A stretch of DNA of 64,000 nucleotides, taken from NCBI GenBank assembly GCA_000496475.1, contig AYMW01000001.1, forward strand, positions 595,018 through 659,017. Direction: 5' to 3'. Both the position numbers and the translations under genes were made by a program. The DNA is from Betaproteobacteria bacterium MOLA814 (GTDB lineage: Bacteria > Pseudomonadota > Gammaproteobacteria > Burkholderiales > Burkholderiaceae_C). Positions within the stretch are counted from its first letter, which is position 1; every line of letters begins with the position of its first letter. Shown here piece after piece: positions 28,579 through 36,893 of the stretch. Below the pieces are notes generated by a model. The model had not been told where the DNA came from. It did not search any database and saw nothing but the letters and a program-made list of their open reading frames with translations.

Positions 28579-29364
28579 ATGTTTAAAAAATCATTGTTGT
28601 TAGGTGCCTTGGCGCTGGGTTTGTCACTTGGTGCTGTCGCCAAAGACTGGAAAGAAATCCGGGTAGCCATTGACCCCACCTACAAGCCATTCACATACAA
28701 AACAGATGACGGCAAGCCCACTGGCTTTGACGTCGACATTGCACAGGCGCTGTGCGACTTGAACAAAGTCAAGTGTGTGTTTGTTGAACAAATATGGGAC
28801 GGCATGATTCCTGGGCTGCAAGCCCGCAAATACGACGCCATCATCTCGTCTATGTCCATCACGCCAGACCGCATGAAAGTGGTGGCGTTCACAGGCAAGT
28901 ACTACAACACACCGTCACAAATCATTGTGAAAAATGACATCAAAACCGACGGTTCTGCAGCCAGCCTAAAAGGTAAAAAATTGGGCGTGTTAAAGGGTTC
29001 AACCCAAGAGAAATACGCCAAAGGCGAACTGGCTGGTGCTGGCGTTGAGATCATCGCCTACGAGGCACAAGACCAAGTTTATTTGGACATCAAGGCTGGC
29101 CGCTTAGACGGCACAGTCGCTGACGTTGTTGAAGTTAAAGGCGGCTTTTTGGACACCCCAGACGGCAAAGACTACGTGTTTGTTGGCAAGCCACTGGGCA
29201 AATTCGTGAATTACTTTGGTGATGGTGCTGGTATTGCTGTTCGCAAGCAAGACTCAGACTTGCGCACCATGTTGGACAAGGGCATCACCAGCCTGCGCAC
29301 CAACGGCACATGGCAAACAATCAACGACAAATACTTCGCCGGCACCAGCGTGTGGGGCGACTGA
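28579..29364 (+). CDS. aotJ: Arginine/ornithine ABC transporter substrate-binding protein (AotJ/ArgT-like)
   Basis: The periplasmic binding protein of a basic amino-acid importer. The 261-residue precursor has a signal peptide (KKSLLLGALALGLSLGAVA, cleavage near residue 21) and the family-3 binding-protein domain with the YKPFTYKTDDGKPTGFDVDI block and the QIWDGMIPGLQARKYD segment. The ATG at 28579 is chosen because GGAGA sits 8 bases upstream; an ATG at 28564 is in frame but has no such spacing. It is followed by a strong terminator-like hairpin before the permease genes. This is a common way to make more binding protein than membrane subunits. Confidence 0.92.
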   Translation: MFKKSLLLGALALGLSLGAVAKDWKEIRVAIDPTYKPFTYKTDDGKPTGFDVDIAQALCDLNKVKCVFVEQIWDGMIPGLQARKYDAIISSMSITPDRMKVVAFTGKYYNTPSQIIVKNDIKTDGSAASLKGKKLGVLKGSTQEKYAKGELAGAGVEIIAYEAQDQVYLDIKAGRLDGTVADVVEVKGGFLDTPDGKDYVFVGKPLGKFVNYFGDGAGIAVRKQDSDLRTMLDKGITSLRTNGTWQTINDKYFAGTSVWGD

Positions 29365-29424
29365 TGTCGGTCGGTCACAACGCCTGGCTGGCGCTCACCA
29401 GCTTGCCAAGCGTCTAATGACTAC

Positions 29425-29463
29425 AAAGCCTGCTAGCGCCACTTGGACTAGCAGGCTTTTCTC
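29425..29463 (+). terminator. Hairpin with T-run between aotJ and aotQ
   Basis: AAAGCCTGCTAG (29425-29436) pairs perfectly with CTAGCAGGCTTT (29448-29459), giving a 12-base-pair stem and an 11-base loop. TTTTCTC follows. It should end a share of the transcripts after aotJ or protect the aotJ mRNA from decay, with read-through supplying the permeases. Confidence 0.85.
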
Positions 29464-29537
29464 TTCAAACAAGCGCGCGCCACCAGCCACGGCTCGCTGA
29501 ACCGCATGCCGCACGACCACAGATTGAGATACATTCA

Positions 29538-30242
29538 ATGACCGCCGGTTACTTCTACAGCATCCTCGAGGGCTCCTTGTTGTCCATACAAGTGGCATTG
29601 GGTGCATTGGTGGTTGCCGTTGTCCTGGGCTTGGCTGGCGCTGCTGCCAAGCTGTCAACCCATCAACCATTGGTGTGGCTGGGCACTATTTACTCCACCA
29701 TCATTCGCGGCATTCCTGATTTGGTGCTGATGTTGTTGATTTTTTATGGCGGCCAAATCGGTTTAAACGTCATGCTGGAGTCCATGGGCTACATGGACTA
29801 CGTTGAGATCAACCCCTTTGCCGCAGGCCTTATGACGATTGGCTTTATTTACGGCGCTTACATGACAGAGACCTTTCGGGGCGCCATCATGGCCATCCCA
29901 ACGGGTCAGGCCGAAGCCGGCTTGGCCTACGGCATGGGCCAGACGCGTGTTTTTTTTACCATCGTATTGCCGCAAATGGTGCGCTTGGCGCTGCCCGGCT
30001 TTACCAACAACTGGCTGGTGCTCATCAAGGCCACTGCATTGGTGTCTATTTTGGGCTTGCCAGACATGACCTACTTGGCCAAACAAGCTGGCGCGGCCGC
30101 CCGCGGCCAAACGCCCAATGCGCCGTTGCTGTTTATGGCTTTCGCCGCTGTTATTTACTTGATCTTCACCACTGTGTCGTTGGTCGCATTGCGCCAGCTC
30201 GAAAAGCGTTACACCATGGGTGTCAAGCGCGGTAATTTCTAA
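29538..30242 (+). CDS. aotQ: Basic amino-acid ABC transporter permease (AotQ/HisQ-like)
   Basis: A 234-residue inner-membrane subunit with about five hydrophobic segments and the HisMQ-type permease signature, including GIPDLVLMLLIFYGGQ near residue 57 and the EAGLAYGMGQTRVFFTIVLPQMVRLALPGF coupling loop (here in pieces EAGLAYGMGQ and IVLPQMVRLALP). It forms a heterodimer with the next permease. The gene lies 173 bases after aotJ, after the hairpin, and 31 bases before aotM. Confidence 0.93.
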   Translation: MTAGYFYSILEGSLLSIQVALGALVVAVVLGLAGAAAKLSTHQPLVWLGTIYSTIIRGIPDLVLMLLIFYGGQIGLNVMLESMGYMDYVEINPFAAGLMTIGFIYGAYMTETFRGAIMAIPTGQAEAGLAYGMGQTRVFFTIVLPQMVRLALPGFTNNWLVLIKATALVSILGLPDMTYLAKQAGAAARGQTPNAPLLFMAFAAVIYLIFTTVSLVALRQLEKRYTMGVKRGNF

Positions 30243-30273
30243 GTTCGGCCGAGTCCTTTAAGCCTCACACAGC

Positions 30274-30987
30274 ATGCAATTCGACGTCATATTTACCCCA
30301 GATTCTTTGCGCTTATTTGGTGCTGGCTTGGTAGGCACGCTGCAGATTTTAATTGCCTGTTTACTCATTGGTGGCGCGTTGGCGCTGCCCATGACACTCA
30401 TGCGCGTGTCACAACACTGGTGGGTAAGAGGCCCAGTGTGGCTGTTCACCTACGTGGTGCGCGGCACGCCGCTGCTGATTCAGGTCTACATCATTTACTA
30501 CGGTGTGGCGCAGCTTGACTGGATTCAAAGCCGCTGGGACGACTCATGGCCATGGACTGGCTTCAAAGACCCCTTTATGTGCGCGGTGCTGGCCTTCTCG
30601 ATGAACACCTGCGCTTACACAGTAGAGATATTGGCCGGCGGTATTCGCGACACCAACGCAGGCGAGATTGAGGCCGCCCATGCCATGGGTCTGTCCAAGT
30701 GGCAAACACTTGTCCGTATCGTGCTGCCCTCTGCCATGCGCCGCACGCTGCCGGCTTACTCCAATGAGGTCATCATGATGCTGCACAGCACCTCGCTGGC
30801 GAGCACTGTCCCTGCTGTGTTTGACATCACTGGTGCGGCGCGCAGCATTTACTCAGACTTTTACTTGCCCTTTGAAGCCTTCATCACAGCAGGCGTTATT
30901 TACTTGGTGCTTACTTTTACCTTGGTGGGCCTATTTAGGCTGGCAGAAAACCACTGGTTGGCTTACCTCAAGCCACGCGGACGCTGA
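30274..30987 (+). CDS. aotM: Basic amino-acid ABC transporter permease (AotM/HisM-like)
   Basis: The second permease subunit, 237 residues, five hydrophobic segments. It shows the family segments VVRGTPLLIQVYIIYYG and EIEAAHAMGLSKWQTLVRIVLP (in pieces AAHAMGLSKW and RIVLPSAMRR), which contacts the ATPase. It pairs with AotQ in one channel. The next gene (aotO-like) starts 10 bases downstream with a GTG. Confidence 0.93.
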   Translation: MQFDVIFTPDSLRLFGAGLVGTLQILIACLLIGGALALPMTLMRVSQHWWVRGPVWLFTYVVRGTPLLIQVYIIYYGVAQLDWIQSRWDDSWPWTGFKDPFMCAVLAFSMNTCAYTVEILAGGIRDTNAGEIEAAHAMGLSKWQTLVRIVLPSAMRRTLPAYSNEVIMMLHSTSLASTVPAVFDITGAARSIYSDFYLPFEAFITAGVIYLVLTFTLVGLFRLAENHWLAYLKPRGR

Positions 30988-30997
30988 AGGAGACACC

Positions 30998-32113
30998 GTG
31001 CACACACAGACACACCACCTGACGAGTCCGGCCACGGGCACACAGCGCACGCTGCACAGCCTGCATTTTGGCCAAGCGGGTCATGGCCAAAAAATTTATA
31101 TACAAGCCAGCTTGCACGCCGATGAACTGCCAGGCATGTTGGTGGCCCACCACTTACGCGGCTTGCTGACAACGCTAGAGGACGAGGGCCAACTGCTTGG
31201 TGAAGTGGTGTTGGTGCCCATCGCCAACCCGATTGGCTTAGACCAAACGGTGATGTTCACCCAACTGGGCCGGTTTGAGCTGGCCAGTGGAGAAAATTTC
31301 AACCGCCACTACCCCGACTTTGCCACCGCCATTGTCGACACGGTAGCGCCCTTGCTCACCCAAGATGCTGGCCACAACCGCGAGGTGATTCGCGCTGCCA
31401 TGCGTGAGTGGCTGTCGCAGCAGCCCACAGTCACCGAACTGGCCAGCCTGCGCAACACCCTGATGCGCTTGGCCTGCGACGCAGACGTGGTGCTGGACTT
31501 GCACTGCGACTTTGAAGCCGCCATGCATGTGTATGTGGAGACGCCTTATTTAGAGCAAGTGCAACCCTTGGCGCAAACCTTGGGCGCACGTGCCGTGCTA
31601 TGGGCACAAAGCGACTCGCCCACACTGTGCTTTGACGAGGCACTGAGCGGCGTGTGGTGGCGACTGCGCCAACGCTTGCACAACCACCCCATTCCTTTGG
31701 CGTGCATGGCCAGCACCATAGAGCTGCGCGGCCAAACCGATGTGAACCATGTACAAGCCCATGCCGATGCCCAAGCGATCGTTGATTTTTTAATTCACCG
31801 CCAGGTGATCGTTGGTACAACCAGCTTGCCTGTAGCCCAGTGTGAGGCCACGCCTCTGGCAGGCTCGCAAACCCTGTACGCACCGCATGCCGGTGTGATC
31901 AGTTACCACGCTGAACCCGGGCAGCTGTTGACAGTCGGCGACGTGGTGGCCGACATCGTGTGCCCTGCCACGGCACTGGTCACACCAGTGTTGGCTGAAG
32001 TCGATGGCGTGCTGTACGCCAGGCATATCGTGCGCTGGGCCTGCAGCGGTATGGACATAGGCAAAATCGCAGGTGCGACAGCCTTTAAAACGGGGCCCCT
32101 GCTGAGCGCCTAA
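30998..32113 (+). CDS. aotO: Succinylglutamate desuccinylase/aspartoacylase family protein (AotO-like)
   Basis: A 371-residue zinc carboxypeptidase-like protein of the AstE/aspartoacylase family. The zinc-site pattern is visible as LHADELPG (His, Glu) and DLHCDF (His), with a catalytic-type Glu in IELRGQTDV. The C-terminal part, VISYHAEPGQLLTVGDVVADI, resembles a small lipoyl/biotinyl-like barrel. In Pseudomonas the arginine/ornithine importer operon is aotJQMOP, and the gene order here (aotO between permease 2 and ATPase) is the same; AotO has no proven function. The start is a GTG at 30998 with an AAGGAG site; longer in-frame sequence to 30821 overlaps aotM and is rejected. Confidence 0.85.
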   Translation: MHTQTHHLTSPATGTQRTLHSLHFGQAGHGQKIYIQASLHADELPGMLVAHHLRGLLTTLEDEGQLLGEVVLVPIANPIGLDQTVMFTQLGRFELASGENFNRHYPDFATAIVDTVAPLLTQDAGHNREVIRAAMREWLSQQPTVTELASLRNTLMRLACDADVVLDLHCDFEAAMHVYVETPYLEQVQPLAQTLGARAVLWAQSDSPTLCFDEALSGVWWRLRQRLHNHPIPLACMASTIELRGQTDVNHVQAHADAQAIVDFLIHRQVIVGTTSLPVAQCEATPLAGSQTLYAPHAGVISYHAEPGQLLTVGDVVADIVCPATALVTPVLAEVDGVLYARHIVRWACSGMDIGKIAGATAFKTGPLLSA

Positions 32114-32137
32114 GCAACTGTTTACCGGACTGAACAC

Positions 32138-32917
32138 ATGAGCCAACTTACTACAGAACAACTGGTCGTGAGCGACCTACACAAACGCTACGGCGACAAC
32201 GAGGTACTAAAAGGTGTGTCGCTGTCAGCCCATGCCGGCGACGTCATCAGCATCATTGGCTCAAGCGGCTCAGGCAAGTCCACATTTTTACGCTGCATCA
32301 ATTTACTTGAGCGCCCGCACATTGGCACTATCACCCTCAACGGTGAAACGCTCAAACTGGCCGCGGCCAAAGACGGCATGCTGAATGCCACCGACAAAAA
32401 ACAGCTGCAACTGTTTCGCGCCAAATTGGCCATGGTGTTTCAGCACTTTAATTTGTGGGCGCACTTAAACGTGCTCGACAACATCACCGAGGCACCTATC
32501 CATGTGCTGGGCTTGTCCAAAGCGCAGGCGCGCGAACGTGCACGACACTACCTCAACAAAGTAGGCCTGTCAGGCGCAGAAGACAAGTACCCCGCTCACA
32601 TGTCAGGCGGGCAGCAGCAGCGTGTGGCCATTGCCCGCGCTTTGGCTATGGAGCCTGCCGTGATGTTGTTTGACGAGCCCACCTCCGCGTTGGATCCAGA
32701 GCTGGTGGGAGAGGTGCTGCGCGTCATGCGCGGCCTGGCCGACGAGGGGCGCACCATGGTGGTGGTCACACACGAAATGGGCTTTGCCAAAGAGGTGTCC
32801 AACAAAGTGATGTTTTTGCACCAAGGTGTCGTTGAGGAGGCTGGCGACCCCAAGGTGGTGCTCAACCACCCCACCAGCGAGCGCTTGCAACAGTTTCTAG
32901 CGGGAAGCCTCAAATAA
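32138..32917 (+). CDS. aotP: Basic amino-acid ABC transporter ATP-binding protein (AotP/HisP-like)
   Basis: The ATPase of the importer, 259 residues: Walker [12 protein letters not shown]-loop [14 protein letters not shown], signature [14 protein letters not shown], Walker [17 protein letters not shown] and H-loop [10 protein letters not shown]. The [16 protein letters not shown] and [11 protein letters not shown] blocks are typical of polar amino-acid importers such as HisP and AotP. The next gene starts only two bases after the stop. Confidence 0.95.
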   Translation: MSQLTTEQLVVSDLHKRYGDNEVLKGVSLSAHAGDVISIIGSSGSGKSTFLRCINLLERPHIGTITLNGETLKLAAAKDGMLNATDKKQLQLFRAKLAMVFQHFNLWAHLNVLDNITEAPIHVLGLSKAQARERARHYLNKVGLSGAEDKYPAHMSGGQQQRVAIARALAMEPAVMLFDEPTSALDPELVGEVLRVMRGLADEGRTMVVVTHEMGFAKEVSNKVMFLHQGVVEEAGDPKVVLNHPTSERLQQFLAGSLK

Positions 32918-32919
32918 GC

Positions 32920-35589
32920 ATGTCCATGCGCACGCTTGCCAGCTTGCTGCGCACCTACTCTGTAGGTGAAGTTGCGCAACACCCTTGGCGAACACTGACC
33001 GCCACACTGACCATCGCACTGGGCGTGGCGTTGGCGCTGGCCGTGCACCTCATCAACGCCTCTGCACTTGCAGAGTTCAGCCGCGCCAGCGACCAAGCCT
33101 CACGCAACACGCAAGGCTTGCTCAGTGGCGAGCCCATGTGGTGGCTGCGCAGCAGCGCCAACGCACCCATACCGTCAGATGTGCTGATGCACATCAGCAC
33201 ACAAGCAGGCGTGTCGCACGTGTTGCCCGTGGTTGAGGCCAACGTGGCAGTGCGTACAAACAGCGCGCCCATCACTGTGCAACTGCGGGGTGTGGATGCC
33301 TTGGCGCAAGCCCAACTGGGATTGAACTGGGTGCCCATGGCACACAACAATGCCGACGGCGACAGGCTGGATCTATTTGCCCCCGACGCTGTGTTCATCA
33401 ACGCCGCCGCCGCCAACCTGTTGGGCCAGCCCACGCCATCGGTCTTGCAACTGCAAGTGGGCACTGTGTGGCACAACTTGCGCGTTGCCGGCGCAGTTAA
33501 AGGGGGCCGTCAAGCCACCTTGGTTATGGACATTGCAGCTGCGCAGCAACTGCTGTCCCTTGACGATGGTCTGACACGCATTGGCATCAACACCGCTGTC
33601 AACACCGCACAGCCTGAGACGGCCAAGCAACTCATGACGCAGTGGGGTTTAGACGCCAGTGTGTATATTCAAGCGCCTGAGCAAGAAGCCAGTCGCCTCA
33701 TCAACATGACGCGCGCCTACCGCGTGAACTTGAGCGTGCTGGCATTGGTCGCCTTGTTCACAGGTGCTTTTTTGGTCTTTTCAGTGTTGTCGCTCAGTGT
33801 GGCCAAACGCTTGCCGCAGTTTGCATTGCTGGGTGTGTTGGGTTGCACACCGCGCATGCGCATGGCATTGGTGTTGGCCGAGGCCTGTGTGCTGGGCTTG
33901 GTGGGGAGCCTGCTCGGTGTGTTGTTGGCCATTGGCTTGGCCAGCTTGGCGCTGCATGTACTCAACGGCGATTTGGGCGGCGGCATGCTGGCCAGCCGTG
34001 AACCCGTGCTGCAGCTGTGGGCCAACGTTGGCGCGGTAGTGGGTTTTATGGCCTTGGGCACTGCCGCCACTTTGTTTGGCGCTTGGTGGCCTGCACGCAG
34101 TGTGGCCAACGTGGCACCCGCCATTGCAATTAAAGGCCTGTATGTTGAAAAGGCACACAACAACCAACAGCAATGGTGGTGGGGTGTGGCACTGTTGGCA
34201 AGCAGCGCGCTGGCCATCAACGCGCCCCCCATCTGGGACATGCCGCTGGGCGCTTACATTGGCATTGGCTTGCTGCTGGTAGGTGGCTTGGTGTGTTTGC
34301 CCGTGGTGGTGGCGTGGCTGTTGGCGCACACGCCGCAGCGGCTGTACCAGCGCATGCTGCCCATGTTGGCGCTCACCCGCGCACAGCGCATACCCTATGC
34401 AGGCACTGTGGCCATCAGCGGTGTGGTGGCCAGCTTGGCATTGGCTGTGGCCTTGACTGTGATGGTCTCTAGCTTCAGAGGCTCAGTCACGCAGTGGCTA
34501 GACACCATCCTGCCGGCAGACATGTACTTGCGGGCCTCTGCACCCAACAGCTCAACAGACACCCGTGCTTTCAACCCACAGTTTGTGGACCAGCTGCGCC
34601 AGCAACAGGACGTGAAACGCGCCAGCATTCAGCACACAAGCCTCCTCACCTTAGACCCCATCCAGCCGCAAGTTGCACTCATTGCCCGCGACTTGCAACT
34701 AGACGCTAGCGGCTGGCCGCTGGACTTGCCTGCGGCGCCCATGATGACCAACGCCGGCCGCGTTGTTACACCTGGCGCAAACCACTACCCTGTGTGGGTC
34801 AGTGAGGCTCTACGAGACACCTACGGCTTGTCGGTTGGTCAGCCCTTTGAGCAGTTGTTTGCGCGTACAACCCACTCCAGACAACCCAACGACACCAGTC
34901 AACACCCGTATGTTGCAGGCATATGGCGAGACTACGCCAGGCAAAGTGGCAGCATCGTCGTGCATTGGGATGACCTTGCCAACACCAACATCACGCCTGT
35001 CATCTCAGACATTGCCATCACATTTGCATCTAGCCAAGAGGACACACCAGCTGTGTTGAAGGGGCTGCAATCTACCATCAGAGCGCTGTACAGCAGCACG
35101 CATGACAACGCACCAAGCACCGAATTAAACATGGCCACCACTGGCGATATACGCGCCCAGTCGCTGCGCATCTTTGACCGCAGCTTTGCAGTCACACAGT
35201 GGCTGCAGCTGGTGGCCATTGGCATTGGCTTGTTTGGTGTGGCCGCCAGCGTCAGCGCACAAGTGTTGGCCAGACAACGCGAGTTTGGCCTGCTGGCCCA
35301 CCTCGGGCTTGAGCCGCGCCAGGTTCAAGGTTTGGTCACTACAGAAGCTTTGCTGTGGAGCTCGGTAGCAGCTGTTGTGGGCCTGCTGCTGGGCTTGGTG
35401 GTCAGTGCGGTGCTGGTGTTTGTAGTCAACCCGCAAAGCTTCCACTGGACCATGGATTGGCAACTACCCCCCTGGCGTTTAGCTGGTTTATGCGCCGCTG
35501 TGGTGGTGTGCGGCACGCTTACCAGCGCATGGGTGGCCAGACGTGCACTGTCCATGCAAGCGGTTCAAACGGTGAAGCAAGATTGGTAG
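32920..35589 (+). CDS. FtsX-type ABC transporter permease (fused AttF-AttG-like)
   Basis: An 889-residue inner-membrane protein with two FtsX-type halves and about 10 hydrophobic segments. An N-terminal membrane helix (about residues 25-50) is followed by a large periplasmic domain (about 50-260). Three or four helices come next (about 270-400, LSVLALVALFTGAFLVFSVLSLSVAKR). Further membrane segments (about 410-540), a second periplasmic domain (about 540-750) and three C-terminal helices follow. It starts two bases after aotP, as if appended to that operon. The likely partners are the AttE-like ATPase at 20554-21270 and the AttH-like protein 22 bases downstream. The substrate is unknown; related systems move lipids, lipoproteins or small molecules. 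Confidence 0.88.
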   Translation: MSMRTLASLLRTYSVGEVAQHPWRTLTATLTIALGVALALAVHLINASALAEFSRASDQASRNTQGLLSGEPMWWLRSSANAPIPSDVLMHISTQAGVSHVLPVVEANVAVRTNSAPITVQLRGVDALAQAQLGLNWVPMAHNNADGDRLDLFAPDAVFINAAAANLLGQPTPSVLQLQVGTVWHNLRVAGAVKGGRQATLVMDIAAAQQLLSLDDGLTRIGINTAVNTAQPETAKQLMTQWGLDASVYIQAPEQEASRLINMTRAYRVNLSVLALVALFTGAFLVFSVLSLSVAKRLPQFALLGVLGCTPRMRMALVLAEACVLGLVGSLLGVLLAIGLASLALHVLNGDLGGGMLASREPVLQLWANVGAVVGFMALGTAATLFGAWWPARSVANVAPAIAIKGLYVEKAHNNQQQWWWGVALLASSALAINAPPIWDMPLGAYIGIGLLLVGGLVCLPVVVAWLLAHTPQRLYQRMLPMLALTRAQRIPYAGTVAISGVVASLALAVALTVMVSSFRGSVTQWLDTILPADMYLRASAPNSSTDTRAFNPQFVDQLRQQQDVKRASIQHTSLLTLDPIQPQVALIARDLQLDASGWPLDLPAAPMMTNAGRVVTPGANHYPVWVSEALRDTYGLSVGQPFEQLFARTTHSRQPNDTSQHPYVAGIWRDYARQSGSIVVHWDDLANTNITPVISDIAITFASSQEDTPAVLKGLQSTIRALYSSTHDNAPSTELNMATTGDIRAQSLRIFDRSFAVTQWLQLVAIGIGLFGVAASVSAQVLARQREFGLLAHLGLEPRQVQGLVTTEALLWSSVAAVVGLLLGLVVSAVLVFVVNPQSFHWTMDWQLPPWRLAGLCAAVVVCGTLTSAWVARRALSMQAVQTVKQDW

Positions 35590-35611
35590 GCCTAAGATTG
35601 ATATACACACG

Positions 35612-36856
35612 ATGACCAAGCACATGAACCACAACGCCATCAGACCCAGCCAGGCCATCAACCGGCGACAACTGTTGCGAAGCGCAGCGGCGCAGCTGGC
35701 GCTTGGTGCTGGTGTGGGCTGTGGGCTTGGACCACACAACGCGGCCTGGGCACAGCTGTCAACCGATGGGCTGGTATTCCCACGTGACTTGGGCTCACAC
35801 AACAACTTTGATATTGAGTGGTGGTACCTCACCGGCTTTGTGGCGGTGGCGGGCAGCGCCACACCCCTAGGGCTGCAAGTGACTTTCTTCAGAAAACGCA
35901 TTGCCAGCAACGCCGAACTGACACAACAACTGGCCGCCAAACACCTGGTATTTGCCCATGCCGCACTGGCCATACCGCCTGGCGCCGATGGGTATACCGG
36001 CCAGCTTCGCCACAGCCAACGAACCGCCAGGTGGAACGGGCACACACAACGCCCCAGCAACGTACAAGTCACCGATAACAGGGCTTACCCGGGCGCTTGG
36101 GCCAGCACCGAGTTGATGGACGTCGGCATTGCCAATGCTGATGGCACTTGGCACATGAGCAGCACCACAGACAAGCAATTCACCGCCAACGCGCACAGCA
36201 CGGGTGACCACAAAAATGGCATACACACAGGCGGGTTTAACGTGTCGGTTCTTGCCAGTGCATCACAACCACCCATCTTGCAAGGCAACAAAGGCTTGTC
36301 GCAAAAAGGACCCGCGCAGCGCGACACCAGTTGGTACACCACGCACCCACAACTGCAACTGCGCGCCAAGCTCGATATAGACGGCGTGAGCCACGCACTC
36401 ACTGGGCGCGGTTGGCTGGACCACGAGTGGAGCCATGGGTTCATGCCCGAAGGGGCAGCAGGTTGGGACTGGGTCGGCTTTAACTTTGATGACGGCTCCG
36501 CACTGACAGCCTTTCAGCTGCGCGATACGCAGCAACAGACACTGTGGGCTGGCGGGTCCCACCGCACGGTGCAAGGGCAGCTGCGCACCTACAAGCCGGC
36601 CGATGTTGTATTTATTCCTGGCGACATGTGGCAAAGCCCGCGAACCGGCATCAAATACCCAGTAGGATGGCGCCTCAATACACCACTTGGTGCGTTTGAT
36701 GTTCAACCCGTTATGCCCGACCAGGAGCTGGACAGCCGACAAAGTACTGGCACTGTGTATTGGGAAGGCTTGTGCGGCTTGCACAACGCACAAGGCCACC
36801 GCGTGGCTTGGGGTTATCTTGAGATGACCGGCTACGGCCAATCGATTCGTTTATAA
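35612..36856 (+). CDS. AttH-like (CrtC/lipocalin-like) exported protein
   Basis: A 414-residue protein of the lipocalin-like / carotenoid 1,2-hydratase (CrtC, AttH) family. A twin-arginine-type signal is visible (NRRQLLRSAAAQLALGAG, cleavage near residue 50). The mature protein starts with the family block FPRDLGSHNNFDIEWWYLTG, and the second half contains GWDWVGFNFDDGSAL and WLDHEWSH, typical of CrtC-like barrels. In Att systems the AttH protein follows the FtsX permease. That neighbour relation here supports an ABC-linked role rather than carotenoid synthesis, and no carotenoid genes are near. The ATG at 35612 is used; 35624 is an alternative. Confidence 0.8.
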   Translation: MTKHMNHNAIRPSQAINRRQLLRSAAAQLALGAGVGCGLGPHNAAWAQLSTDGLVFPRDLGSHNNFDIEWWYLTGFVAVAGSATPLGLQVTFFRKRIASNAELTQQLAAKHLVFAHAALAIPPGADGYTGQLRHSQRTARWNGHTQRPSNVQVTDNRAYPGAWASTELMDVGIANADGTWHMSSTTDKQFTANAHSTGDHKNGIHTGGFNVSVLASASQPPILQGNKGLSQKGPAQRDTSWYTTHPQLQLRAKLDIDGVSHALTGRGWLDHEWSHGFMPEGAAGWDWVGFNFDDGSALTAFQLRDTQQQTLWAGGSHRTVQGQLRTYKPADVVFIPGDMWQSPRTGIKYPVGWRLNTPLGAFDVQPVMPDQELDSRQSTGTVYWEGLCGLHNAQGHRVAWGYLEMTGYGQSIRL

Positions 36857-36893
36857 ATACCATTTCAGGCACCAGACACAAGCGCACCGCTTT

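Noticed and set aside
30821-30997. Upstream extension of the AotO frame
   Set aside because: It overlaps aotM in a different frame, and a GTG with an AAGGAG site at 30998 is a better start.
35612-36856. Carotenoid 1,2-hydratase for pigment synthesis
   Set aside because: The fold matches the CrtC family, but no carotenoid genes are present and the FtsX-type permease next to it points to an Att-type system.
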